Of a stretch of 64,000 nt of DNA, positions 18,801 to 26,587 are shown piece by piece (position 1 is the stretch's first letter; each line of letters starts with the position of its first letter). The notes below the pieces were generated by a model. The model had not been told where the DNA came from, made no database searches, and saw only the letters and a program-made list of their open reading frames with translations. The translations under genes and the position numbers were made by a program. The DNA is from Castellaniella sp034675905. Its GTDB lineage: Bacteria > Pseudomonadota > Gammaproteobacteria > Burkholderiales > Burkholderiaceae_B. The stretch lies in assembly GCF_034675905.1 (NCBI RefSeq), contig NZ_JAUCCV010000010.1:124001-188000 (forward strand), in the 5' to 3' direction.

Positions 18801-18925
18801 AAGTCCACCTGCGGCAAAGGCGCCACCGGCAGGAACCGCAAGGCCAAGGCGCCCGCCAACACCATGGCCAGGCACAGCAGAGACGTGCCCACCGGCCGGC
18901 GCAGGAACAGGGCAAAGAACCTCAT
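15821..18925 (-). CDS. mdtC: RND multidrug efflux permease, MdtC-like
   Basis: The 1034-residue inner-membrane proton/drug antiporter has the usual 12-helix RND plan with two large periplasmic loops. The proton relay pair is seen in 'GFVVDDAIVVLEN'. In E. coli MdtB and MdtC form a heterotrimer, and the tandem pair here fits that model. It starts at ATG 18925, overlapping the MdtB-like stop by 4 bases (ATGA), and overlaps the outer-membrane gene at its end. Known MdtABC pumps export bile salts, novobiocin and similar compounds; the substrate here is unknown. Confidence 0.9.
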   Translation of the reverse strand: MRFFALFLRRPVGTSLLCLAMVLAGALALRFLPVAPLPQVDFPMISVSASLPGASPETMASSVAMPLEQSLGAIAGVDSMSSRNSEGQTTISLMFELDRDINSAARDVQAAINAARPLLPSGMRGNPVYRKVNSSSSPIMTLALTSDTATQGELYDLASTVLAQKLSQVGGVGQVTVGGSSLPAVRVLLDPRALESMGVPLDRVRQVLQDVNSLRPGGLVRLGEQQWQIRANAQLRKAADYAPLIVAWKDGRPVRLADVAQVQDSVEDTNQVGYFNDRPAVLLIIRRQSDANIIDTVDAVRELLPAFQALLPEQVRLTIAQDRTPSIRASLSEAELTLVLSVILVVAVVFAFLGNWRAALIPAIAVPASLISTFSLMWWFGFSLNSISLMALIVATGFVVDDAIVVLENIMRHIERGMRPARAALRGGAEVGFTVLAMSVSLIAVFIPLWLVGGLVGRLFEEFAVTLSAAIGVSLLISITLTPVMAARLLRVTPVDQPVRRNLLARWSQRVGASCLQAYSTSLRWALDHSRLVLLLLLATIGLNVYLYISVPKGFFPQQDTGQLMGFFRVDTGTSFEETQQRLDAFRKVLLSDPAVDTVTATAGGRGGSNSSFIQIQLKPLDQRDVSAAQLVNRLRPRFEHTPGARMFLVPQQDIFVGHSSRSGSYSYQLMGSDLALLNQWLLQVRTVLAGLPELVDVDDDVEDKGRRLELQVDRDAAQRLGVKMSDLAGVLNNAFSQRQVAVLYGALNQYHVVMGVQPQYAQDTHSLQALQVLNAQGERVPLTAFTRIVEGTAPRAVNHDGLLAADSISFGLAPGISLDQALSAIDQAVARTGLPTQELQAGLDQSSGLMRNAVAQQPWMLAAALVAMYLVLGMLYESLLHPITILSTLPSAGIGALLALRLVNMEFTLIALIGVFLLIGIVKKNAIMMVDFALQAQRREGLDPREAIYRACLARLRPILMTTLSAMLGALPLLLATGAGVEMRQPLGLTILGGLLVSQILTLYTTPVVYLSLDRLRGSRRLADPLRNMVPHV

Positions 18926-21900
18926 GACCGCCGTGCAGCCGCCCGCCGATGGGCCAGGCGCTCAAACATCAGGTAGATGACAGGCGTGGTGAACAGGGTC
19001 AACAGCTGGCTGCACAACAGGCCGCCTACCATCGCCAGGCCCAGAGGCTGACGCAGTTCCGCCCCTGACCCGCTGGCGAACATCAGGGGGATGGCGCTGA
19101 AAAAGGCCGCCAGCGTCGTCATCAGAATGGGGCGAAACCGCAATAGCGCGGCCTCGTGGATGGCCGCCTGCGGCCCCAACCCGCGCTCACGCTGGGCATC
19201 CAGGGCGAAATCGATCATCAGAATGGCATTTTTCTTGACGATGCCGATCAGCAAAATGATGCCGATCACGCCGATCATGTCCAGCTCGATGCCGCCGATC
19301 CACAGCGCCAGCAAGGCGCCGATGGCCGCAGACGGCAGCGTGGACAGGATCGTCACCGGGTGGATCAGGCTTTCATACAGCACGCCCAGCACGATATACA
19401 TGGTGACGACCGCCGCCAGCAGCAGCCACAGCGTGCTGGACAAGGACGCCTGAAACGCCTGCGCAGCGCCCTGGAACTGCACATCGACGGAATCCGGCAC
19501 GCCCAGCGATGCCCGCGCAGACTCGATCGCCTGGACGGCATCCGACAGCGCAGTGTGCGGCGCCAGGTTGAAGGAGACCGTGGCGGCTGGGAATTGCCCC
19601 AGCCGCTGCACCGCCAGACGCGTTGCGCCCGGCACGAACCGGGCGACCGTTGCCAGCGGCGTCACGCCGCCGCCCGCCGTGGGTACGTGAATCTGCGCCA
19701 GCGCCTGCGGGCCGCCGGCGATAAAGGCATCATCGGCTTCCAGCACCACGCGGTACTGGGCGGACTGGGTGTAGATCGTGGAAATCAGGCGCTGGCCAAA
19801 GGCGTCGTACAGGGCATCATCGATGGATGCCTGCGTCACCCCCAGCCGGGCGGCGGCATCCCGATCCACCTGCACCGCCAGCGCCAGACCCCGATCCTGC
19901 AGATCGCCCGTCACGTCGCGCAGCTGCGGCAGATCCTGCATGGCCTGAATCAACTGCGGCGCCCACTGCGCCAGGGCGGCATCGTCGGGGCTGGACAGGG
20001 TCATCTGGAACTGCGCCCGGCTGACCTGGTCTTCGACCGAGAGTTCCTGCACCGGCTGCAGCCAGACCTGCAAGCCGGCGCTGTGATGCAGCGACTGATT
20101 CAATCGATCAATGACCGCATCCGCGCGATCACCGCGATCCGTCAGGGGCTTCAAGGTGATCTGCAAGCGCCCGGTATTCAGGGTCGTATTGTCGCCATCG
20201 ATGCCGATGAAGGATGTCACCGACGCGACAGCCGGGTCCTGCAGCACCCGTGCGACGGCATCCTGCTGCAGGCGCGACATGACGGCAAACGATGCCGTCT
20301 GCGGCCCCTGCGTAATGGCCTGGATCGCGCCGGTATCCTGCTGCGGGAAAAAGCCCTTGGGGATACCGGCGTACAGACCGGCCGTGACGGCCAGCGTCCC
20401 CACGGCAAACCACAGCGTCGCCCGCTGATGGATCAGCACCCACTGCAGGCCCCGGTCATACCAGGCGATCAGATCGTCCAGCATGCGGCCGGACCATTGC
20501 AAAAAGCGGCCATGCTGCTCTTCGGATTCCGGGCGCAGCATGCGGGCGCACATCATGGGCGTCAGCGTCAGCGAAATCAGCAGAGACAGCAAAATCGCCA
20601 CGGCCAGCGTCACCGCGAATTCCCGGAACAGGCGCCCGACCACATCGGCCATGAACAGCAGAGGAATCAGCACCGCGATCAATGAAACCGTCAAGGACAC
20701 CAGGGTGAAGCCGATTTGCCGCGCCCCGCGCAGCGCAGCCGTCAGGGCGTCTTCGCCTTCCTCGATGTGACGGGCGATATTCTCGATCATGACGATGGCG
20801 TCATCCACCACAAACCCCGTGGCGATGGTAAGCGCCATCAGCGTCAGATTGTTGATGCTGAACCCCATCAGCATCATCAGACCGAAGGTGCCGACCAGCG
20901 ATAGCGGTACGACCACGCCGGGAATCAGGGTGGCGCGCCACGTGCGCAGGAATACGAATGTCACGGCCACCACCAAGGCGATGGCCAGCAGCATTTCGAT
21001 CTGCACGTGCTCGACCGAATCCCGGATCGTATGCGTACGGTCGGATGCCACCTGCAGGTCGACACCGGTCGGCAGGGTCTGGCGCAGGCCTGGCAGCAGG
21101 GACTGGATTTCGTCGACAACCTGGATGACATTGGCGCCAGGCTGGCGCTGGATATTCAGCAAGATCGCCGGCGTGCGGTCGAACCAGGCGGCCTGATACA
21201 GGTTTTCCGCCGCCCGGCGCACCTGCGCCACATCGCCCAGGCGCAGGGGCGCACCCTTTTCATAGGCAAGGATCAGGCGTTCGTATTCAGCCGGGTCCTT
21301 CAGCTGATCATTCACGCTGATGGTCAGCGAACGCTGCGGCCCGTCCAGATTGCCCTTGGGCTGATTGACATTGGCCTGGGTCACCGCCTTGCGCACATCG
21401 GCCAGCGTCAGATTGTGCGCCGCCAGCGCCTGGGGGTCGACCTGAATGCGCACGGCAGGCCGCTGACCGCCTGCCACGCTGACCAGCCCCACGCCGCCGA
21501 TCTGGGACAGTTTCTGCACCACCCGCACTTCGATCAGATCGCGCACCTGATCCAGCGGCAAGGTGGGCGAGGTCACCGCCAGCGTCATCACCGGCGCATC
21601 CGCCGGATTGACCTTGCGATAAATGGGCGGGGAAGGCATGTCGGACGGCAACAGATTCGAGGCCGCATTGATCGCTGCCTGGACTTCCTGCTCGGCCACG
21701 TCCAGCGACAGGCCCAGGTCAAACCGCAACGTAATGCGCGAGGACCCGCCGGAACTGGTGGACAGCATCTGCGACAGGCCGGGCATCTGTCCGAACTGGC
21801 GTTCCAGCGGCGAGGTCACGAGCGCCGTCATGACATCCGGCCCGGCCCCTGGATAGAGCGTCGTGACCTGGATGGTGGGGAAATCCACCTGCGGCAGAGC

Positions 21901-22005
21901 CGAGACCGGCAATTCCCGGTAGCCCATCAACCCGGCCAGCGCCAGGGCGACCATCGCCAGCATCGTGGCGACAGGCCGCAGAATGAATGGGCGCGACAGG
22001 TTCAC
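18922..22005 (-). CDS. mdtB: RND multidrug efflux permease, MdtB-like
   Basis: The 1027-residue permease is the first of the tandem RND pair. It has the proton relay pair in 'GFVVDDAIVMIEN', the family start 'RPFILRPVATML', and conserved porter-domain segments such as 'GFFPQQDTG'. The start is GTG at 22005, overlapping the adaptor stop by 4 bases (GTGA), so the whole operon is translationally coupled. The two permeases differ clearly in sequence, which fits a heteromeric MdtBC-type pump rather than a recent duplication. Confidence 0.9.
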   Translation of the reverse strand: MNLSRPFILRPVATMLAMVALALAGLMGYRELPVSALPQVDFPTIQVTTLYPGAGPDVMTALVTSPLERQFGQMPGLSQMLSTSSGGSSRITLRFDLGLSLDVAEQEVQAAINAASNLLPSDMPSPPIYRKVNPADAPVMTLAVTSPTLPLDQVRDLIEVRVVQKLSQIGGVGLVSVAGGQRPAVRIQVDPQALAAHNLTLADVRKAVTQANVNQPKGNLDGPQRSLTISVNDQLKDPAEYERLILAYEKGAPLRLGDVAQVRRAAENLYQAAWFDRTPAILLNIQRQPGANVIQVVDEIQSLLPGLRQTLPTGVDLQVASDRTHTIRDSVEHVQIEMLLAIALVVAVTFVFLRTWRATLIPGVVVPLSLVGTFGLMMLMGFSINNLTLMALTIATGFVVDDAIVMIENIARHIEEGEDALTAALRGARQIGFTLVSLTVSLIAVLIPLLFMADVVGRLFREFAVTLAVAILLSLLISLTLTPMMCARMLRPESEEQHGRFLQWSGRMLDDLIAWYDRGLQWVLIHQRATLWFAVGTLAVTAGLYAGIPKGFFPQQDTGAIQAITQGPQTASFAVMSRLQQDAVARVLQDPAVASVTSFIGIDGDNTTLNTGRLQITLKPLTDRGDRADAVIDRLNQSLHHSAGLQVWLQPVQELSVEDQVSRAQFQMTLSSPDDAALAQWAPQLIQAMQDLPQLRDVTGDLQDRGLALAVQVDRDAAARLGVTQASIDDALYDAFGQRLISTIYTQSAQYRVVLEADDAFIAGGPQALAQIHVPTAGGGVTPLATVARFVPGATRLAVQRLGQFPAATVSFNLAPHTALSDAVQAIESARASLGVPDSVDVQFQGAAQAFQASLSSTLWLLLAAVVTMYIVLGVLYESLIHPVTILSTLPSAAIGALLALWIGGIELDMIGVIGIILLIGIVKKNAILMIDFALDAQRERGLGPQAAIHEAALLRFRPILMTTLAAFFSAIPLMFASGSGAELRQPLGLAMVGGLLCSQLLTLFTTPVIYLMFERLAHRRAAARRS

Positions 22006-23192
22006 GAAGCCGGTTCCTGAGCGGCGGCGTCAGCGGGCTGTGCCACGACTTCGATCAGGCTGCCCTCGCGCAGCCGGTCTGTGCCTTCCACCACGACGCT
22101 GTCGCCCAGCTGCAAGCCGGATTCGATGACCACCTGATTACCGTCATCCACTCCGGTCACCACCGACACGACATGGGCTTTGCGTTCGGCATCCACGCGA
22201 TAGACGTATTCACCCGCCGAGCCGCGCTGCACGGCTCGCAGCGGCAGCACCAGCCCCGATTCCAGTCCCAGGCGCAGACGCACCTGGGCAAACTGGTTGG
22301 GGAACAGGGATTCATCGGCATTGTCAAAACGCGCCTTGAGCTGCACCGTACCGGTCGCCACATCGATCTGGTTGTCCACGGCGATCAGCTTGCCTGTCGC
22401 CAGCACGGGTCCGCCTGCCTGTCCCAGCAACTGCGTCTGCAGCCCGGCATCCGCGCGGCGAGCCGCCAGCAGCGCCGGCAGGCGCGTCTGCGGAATCGCA
22501 AATACTACGTCGATCGGCCGGTTCTGGGTCAACACCACCAGCCCTTCCGTATCCGAGGCATGCACCATATTGCCGACGTCCACCTTGCGCAGACCCAGGC
22601 GCCCCGCCATGGGCGCCGTGATCCGGGTGTAGCTCAGCTGCAATTGGGCGTTATCCACCGCCGCTTGATCGATCCTCGCCTGTCCCTGAAGTTCCCGTAC
22701 CTGGGCGCGAGCGGTGTCCAACTGCTGGCGGGCGACCGAGTCCTGCTTGAACAACTGCTCGTAGCGCGCCAGATCCCGCCGCGCATTATCCAGTTGGGCG
22801 GCATGCTGCACCTGCTGGCCCTGCGCCTGCTGCAGCTGGATCTGAAAAGGACGCGGGTCGATGACGGCCAGCAAATCTCCCGAGGCAACCGACTGGCCAT
22901 CCGTGAAATGCAGGGATTCCAGCGGCCCGTCCACCCTTGAACGGATCGTGACGGTGGCAGGCGCGCTGACCGTACCCAAGGCCCGCAACGTGCGATCAAT
23001 CCTGCCGGTTTCCACCGCGATGACGGAAACCGGCGTGGCTTGGCCCGGTCCGCCGCGAAACCCCCGCCCCGCCGGCTGGTCCGCACCCTGCGGCCAGAAT
23101 AACCAGAGCACCAAGGCGATGCCTGCGCACAGCGCTGCCCAGACCCATAACCGGCGGCGCCCGCCCACGGGCTGCGTCTTGGAATTGATCAT
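22002..23192 (-). CDS. mdtA: RND periplasmic adaptor, MdtA-like
   Basis: This membrane-fusion protein (396 residues) bridges permease and outer-membrane duct. It has an N-terminal membrane anchor (about 14-34), lipoyl halves around 'VTIRSRVDG' and 'LSYTRITAPMAGRLGL', a coiled-coil hairpin between them (about 110-165), and a beta-barrel and membrane-proximal domain. The start ATG lies 18 bases after the zapD stop with no terminator between, so the pump may be driven by the zapD promoter. I see no adjacent BaeSR-type two-component system. Confidence 0.9.
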   Translation of the reverse strand: MINSKTQPVGGRRRLWVWAALCAGIALVLWLFWPQGADQPAGRGFRGGPGQATPVSVIAVETGRIDRTLRALGTVSAPATVTIRSRVDGPLESLHFTDGQSVASGDLLAVIDPRPFQIQLQQAQGQQVQHAAQLDNARRDLARYEQLFKQDSVARQQLDTARAQVRELQGQARIDQAAVDNAQLQLSYTRITAPMAGRLGLRKVDVGNMVHASDTEGLVVLTQNRPIDVVFAIPQTRLPALLAARRADAGLQTQLLGQAGGPVLATGKLIAVDNQIDVATGTVQLKARFDNADESLFPNQFAQVRLRLGLESGLVLPLRAVQRGSAGEYVYRVDAERKAHVVSVVTGVDDGNQVVIESGLQLGDSVVVEGTDRLREGSLIEVVAQPADAAAQEPAS

Positions 23193-23210
23193 GATGAAAA
23201 AAACCTGGAT

Positions 23211-23963
23211 TTAAAGATTGCAGCGGGCGAGACGGAAGGCGATGTCGTGACTGACCGGCTGCGGCTTGAGGACGTTGTCCTGAGCGGAAAACCGGACCCA
23301 GATGACGTATTTGTTGGCGCTGATTTCGGGAAACACCGACAGTTGCGGATCCACCCAGACCCGCAGCATCTGGAAGGTCTTGCCGCCCAGCATTTCCTGA
23401 TAGGCGCCCTGACTGGCCATCTGATCCCGGGCATCGCCCGCATCCCGCAACAGCTGCAGAATCAAGGCCATGGCCCGATGCAAAGGCATCAGGGGTTCGA
23501 TCCAGTCCTGCAGATCACGCACACGCACATCGGGGGCCTTGATCTGCCAGGCGTAGTAGGACGGCAGATCGATGGATGAAGACCCGCCCGGCATGGTGAT
23601 CCGCCCGCGCAGACTGGCCAGCCATTCGTTTTCACGCAGGCACTGGCCGATGCGGCCTTGGCCCGCCAGCGCGGCTGACACCACCTGGATTTCATCCAGC
23701 AGATTATCCAGCGTCGTGCGATCGACCCCGGGATGCTCCCGCAAGGCGGACAAGGCCGAACGATGGCGATCGAGATCCTGCAGCACTGCGGTGCGGACAT
23801 CCGCCCGTTCGCACACATCAAGCAGATCGAAGAGCGCAGCCATGGCGATCTGATGGTGATGCGCGTCTTCGCCGTGAGTGAAGAAAAACAGGCGGTCGAA
23901 GAGATACTCTACCCGGAGCAGAGTGCGTACACGTTCATTGCAGGGGTACTCGTACAGAATCAC
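23211..23963 (-). CDS. zapD: Cell division protein ZapD
   Basis: ZapD binds the C-terminal tail of FtsZ and bundles its filaments at the division ring. The 250-residue product is all-helical at its N-terminus ('LYEYPCNERVRTLLRVEYLF') and contains the family segments 'LRENEWLASLRGR' and 'LDEIQVV'. I chose the GTG at 23961-23963 because it gives a start like that of related Alcaligenaceae proteins; a TTG two codons earlier is possible. It follows coaE by 12 bases. In many relatives yacG comes next, but here an RND pump does. Confidence 0.9.
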   Translation of the reverse strand: MILYEYPCNERVRTLLRVEYLFDRLFFFTHGEDAHHHQIAMAALFDLLDVCERADVRTAVLQDLDRHRSALSALREHPGVDRTTLDNLLDEIQVVSAALAGQGRIGQCLRENEWLASLRGRITMPGGSSSIDLPSYYAWQIKAPDVRVRDLQDWIEPLMPLHRAMALILQLLRDAGDARDQMASQGAYQEMLGGKTFQMLRVWVDPQLSVFPEISANKYVIWVRFSAQDNVLKPQPVSHDIAFRLARCNL

Positions 23964-23975
23964 ACGCAACAGACC

Positions 23976-24608
23976 CTAATCATGAATGGCCGGCCCACGC
24001 GGTGACCGGGAAGCCAGATCGCACCAAGACTGATGACAGCATCGGGACCGCTCGCGCAGCGTATCCAGATCAGTGGCGCCATCGTTCATGATGATATCGT
24101 CGGCAGCAGCCAGGCGATCCTCCCGGGAAGCCTGAGCGGACATAATACGCTCAATGGCCTCTGGCGTCAGCCCGCTGCGGCTCTGCACCCGGCGAATCTG
24201 CGTGGCCGGATCGCAATCCACGACACAGATGCGATCCACCCGATCCCGCCAACGTCCGGATTCCACCAGCAGCGGCACCACATACACCCGGTACGCCCCG
24301 TGAACTTGCGCCGCCTGGGCCCGCACGGCCTGGTCGATCAGCGGATGCAGGATGGCTTCCAGTTGCCGCCTGGCTGCCGCATCGCTGAAGACCCGCTCAC
24401 GCATCCAGCTGCGATCCAGGCAGCCATCCGCAGTGATCGCCGCCGGGCCGAAGGCCTGGCGCAAAGGCCCGATCGCCTGCCCATCGGCAGCTGTGAGCGC
24501 ATGAGCAATCTGATCGGTATCGATCACGGCCGCCCCCCACTGGGCCAGCCAGTCGGCCACCTGGGATTTACCGGATCCGATGCCGCCGGTCAGGCCGATG
24601 GAAAACAT
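23976..24608 (-). CDS. coaE: Dephospho-CoA kinase
   Basis: CoaE phosphorylates dephospho-CoA in the last step of coenzyme A synthesis. The P-loop is at the very start ('GLTGGIGSGKS', residues 5-15), followed by 'VIDTDQIAH', 'HPLID' and 'VVPLLVESGRW', all typical of the family. The 210-residue length is normal. It is embedded in the conserved prepilin peptidase-coaE-zapD run. PanC, another CoA-pathway enzyme, lies 2.8 kb away but in a separate operon. Confidence 0.94.
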   Translation of the reverse strand: MFSIGLTGGIGSGKSQVADWLAQWGAAVIDTDQIAHALTAADGQAIGPLRQAFGPAAITADGCLDRSWMRERVFSDAAARRQLEAILHPLIDQAVRAQAAQVHGAYRVYVVPLLVESGRWRDRVDRICVVDCDPATQIRRVQSRSGLTPEAIERIMSAQASREDRLAAADDIIMNDGATDLDTLRERSRCCHQSWCDLASRSPRGPAIHD

Positions 24609-24645
24609 GCGCCAATCCTGCCAGAACTGAAAACATGACTTTACC

Positions 24646-25407
24646 TCAGCCGTCCCAGACCGCCCACAAGGGCCGGGTGAAATGCATCACCACCCGATCC
24701 AGCCCGTCCAGCAAGCGCGTTGCGCCAGCCGGCCACACCAGCCATGGCCCAGCCGCCAGGGCCAGATAGGGACCAAAGGGATAAGCTTGCCGTCGTGACC
24801 GGCGACAGGCCCAGGCCAGCAGGCCCAGCAAGCTGGCCATCCACAAGATCGTCAGCGCTGCGGCAGCACCAAACCAGCCGGCCAGCATGGCCAGACATTT
24901 GACATCCCCGCCGCCAAAGCCATCCCGTCCGCGCCAGCGGCGGTACAGCCCAGCGCCCGCCGCCAAGCCGGCCCAGAGCGACAGAGACGCCCCTGCCGCT
25001 GTCCAGAGATCCAGCGGCCCGAAGCACCAGCCCGCCCCCATCAAAGGCAGCGTCAAGGCATCCGGCAGCAGGCCGCTGCGCTGGTCCAGGCAGGCCAGCG
25101 CCATCAGGCCCAGCCCCAGCAACAACACCCCCAGGCCACCCCCGCCCTGCAGGCGCCATACGCAAGCCCCCAGCGCTGCGGCAGCCAGGCCGCCGGCGCC
25201 ATCCCGCAGCCACCGAACAGGCTGTCGGCGAGCACGGCGAGCCGCCTGCCACAGCGTTTTGGCCGTGACAGGCGCGCCCGCGCGCAAGCTGCCGTCATAT
25301 GCCTGCGCCCAACGCGCCAAACCCATGCCCCACCATGCACACAAGCCGATCATGGCCGCCGCCGACCACAGCCATAGCGACCCGGCAGCGCTTGCCCCGG
25401 CCATCAT
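24646..25407 (-). CDS. Short prepilin peptidase, A24 family
   Basis: This membrane aspartyl protease would cleave the leader of type IV pilins or type II secretion pseudopilins. Both catalytic aspartate regions are present: 'ACLDQRSGLLPDALT' and the GxGD motif 'FGGGDVKCLA'. The protein (254 residues) is shorter than usual PilD, and I cannot find the N-terminal methyltransferase part or its zinc-binding cysteine pairs. An open frame continues upstream to 25617 but is not family-like and overlaps the divergent lipoprotein gene. The start ATG at 25407 (or 25404) is inferred. The usual partners pilB and pilC are not seen. Confidence 0.78.
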   Translation of the reverse strand: MMAGASAAGSLWLWSAAAMIGLCAWWGMGLARWAQAYDGSLRAGAPVTAKTLWQAARRARRQPVRWLRDGAGGLAAAALGACVWRLQGGGGLGVLLLGLGLMALACLDQRSGLLPDALTLPLMGAGWCFGPLDLWTAAGASLSLWAGLAAGAGLYRRWRGRDGFGGGDVKCLAMLAGWFGAAAALTILWMASLLGLLAWACRRSRRQAYPFGPYLALAAGPWLVWPAGATRLLDGLDRVVMHFTRPLWAVWDG

Positions 25408-25479
25408 GGCTGCGCCACACTGCCCAAGCGGGCTGCAAATGCGTAGAATGGCGTTTTCGCCCATCTGACCGATACCGTC

Positions 25480-26157
25480 ATGCCGCGCCCCATGTTTCTT
25501 TCCCCGATCCGCCTGCTCAGCCTCAGCCTGCTGGTGTTGCTGGGCGCCTGCGCCCAGCAACGCGCTCCTGGCTATTACGACACCCCGCGCGACAGCACGG
25601 TATCCGACGCGTTGCATCGCGCCCAGGGGGATTCCGCCACTCAGGCGCCTTCCCAGCTACAGCTGGGCTTCGGCAGCCAGGAACAAAAACCCAAGCCCAC
25701 AGGCAGCCAAGCCGTCCCCCCGGCAGGATCCGATGCCGCCGCCGCACCGGCAGCAGGTACTGCTCGGCAGAACCTGCCCCAGACGCTGGCCGACACCCGC
25801 ACCTACCTGGGCACCATCGCCTGCATGGACGGCGGGCAATGCCCGTCCAGCCGCATGACCCTGACGCTGGCGCCTGACGGCCAATGGCGCGCCCGCAATA
25901 CGCCGGTGGACGGCAGCAGCCCTGCCCGCACCACGCTGGGCTGCTGGTTCCTGACGGGCGTCGATCCGGTGCGCATCGTCCTGCAAAGCGGCGATCAGGC
26001 CCGCGCCAGCCTGGAATTCAGCGCATCCAATGTGCTGCGGGTCGTGCGTGTGAATGGCCAGCCCCCCTTGCTGGAATCCCGCCTGACGCGTCAGGCGGAT
26101 CTGGACCCGATCGCTGAACTATCGTCCCAGCCGGCCCAGCACTGCGACGCATCCTGA
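25480..26157 (+). CDS. NlpE-like lipoprotein
   Basis: The 225-residue product starts with a lipoprotein signal ending in 'LLGAC', so it should be lipid-anchored in the envelope. A Gln/Pro/Ala-rich linker follows (about 50-105). A C-terminal domain begins 'YLGTIACMDGGQCPSSRMTL' and resembles the N-terminal domain of NlpE, a copper- and surface-stress lipoprotein. The typical NlpE CXXC pair is replaced here by two cysteines five residues apart. The last 39 bases overlap the opposing luxR-like gene. The lipoprotein call is firm; the NlpE link is moderate. Confidence 0.75.
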   Translation: MPRPMFLSPIRLLSLSLLVLLGACAQQRAPGYYDTPRDSTVSDALHRAQGDSATQAPSQLQLGFGSQEQKPKPTGSQAVPPAGSDAAAAPAAGTARQNLPQTLADTRTYLGTIACMDGGQCPSSRMTLTLAPDGQWRARNTPVDGSSPARTTLGCWFLTGVDPVRIVLQSGDQARASLEFSASNVLRVVRVNGQPPLLESRLTRQADLDPIAELSSQPAQHCDAS

Positions 26158-26469
26158 CCGCTGCACCGGCGCCCGCTGCCGTATCTGATGATGCGGCAGC
26201 CAGCCCGACCCATGGTCATCCGACAAGGGCAATTTCCATCGCACATAATGCTGCGTCAGTTCGACGGCATTGCGCACGCCGACCTTCATGAAAATCCGGG
26301 CCCGATGCGCCTCGATGGTGCGCTGAGACACCCCGAGTTCCGCGGCAATATATTTATTGGAACGCCCCCGCGTGATGTAAGCCGCCACCTCGCGTTCCCG
26401 CAAGGTCAGGCGCTGGACAGCCTGAGCACTGGGTGAAGCATCCCCCAGATGCATGCCCATGATCGACAT
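26119..26469 (-). CDS. Stand-alone LuxR-type HTH regulator without receiver domain
   Basis: The 116-residue protein consists almost wholly of a LuxR/FixJ-type DNA-binding domain (about residues 18-80, 'LTLREREVAAYITRGRSNK', 'VSQRTIEAHRARIF'). It has no receiver or ligand-binding domain. A good ribosome binding site (AGGGGG) precedes the ATG at 26469. The C-terminal 30 residues are basic and glycine/arginine-rich, and their codons overlap the converging lipoprotein gene. A perfect 16-base palindrome lies 66 bases upstream. Stand-alone HTH proteins of this type may act constitutively or by partner binding; the target is unknown. Confidence 0.8.
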   Translation of the reverse strand: MSIMGMHLGDASPSAQAVQRLTLREREVAAYITRGRSNKYIAAELGVSQRTIEAHRARIFMKVGVRNAVELTQHYVRWKLPLSDDHGSGWLPHHQIRQRAPVQRSGCVAVLGRLGR

Positions 26470-26534
26470 GACAATCCCCCTTGTTACTTGCTTTTTGGTG
26501 CAGGGATTCTGTCACAGCCCCCGATCACGGGCAG

Positions 26535-26550
26535 CTGTCAGGCCTGACAG
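26535..26550. promoter_or_regulatory. Perfect 16-base palindrome upstream of luxR-like gene
   Basis: The sequence CTGTCAGGCCTGACAG is perfectly self-complementary and lies between panC and the luxR-like gene, 66 bases before the latter's start. Its position and symmetry suit a dimeric repressor or activator site, possibly for the adjacent LuxR-type protein itself. A related half-site, CTGTGACAG, occurs about 25 bases nearer the gene. No direct evidence of binding exists. Confidence 0.4.
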
Positions 26551-26587
26551 ACAGCAAAACAGCCATCTGCACGACTCAAACAGGGCG

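Noticed and set aside
19156..20685. Long antisense frame in the MdtB-like gene
   Set aside because: It is a codon-bias shadow of the pump gene, rich in Gln and His, with no homology that I recognise.
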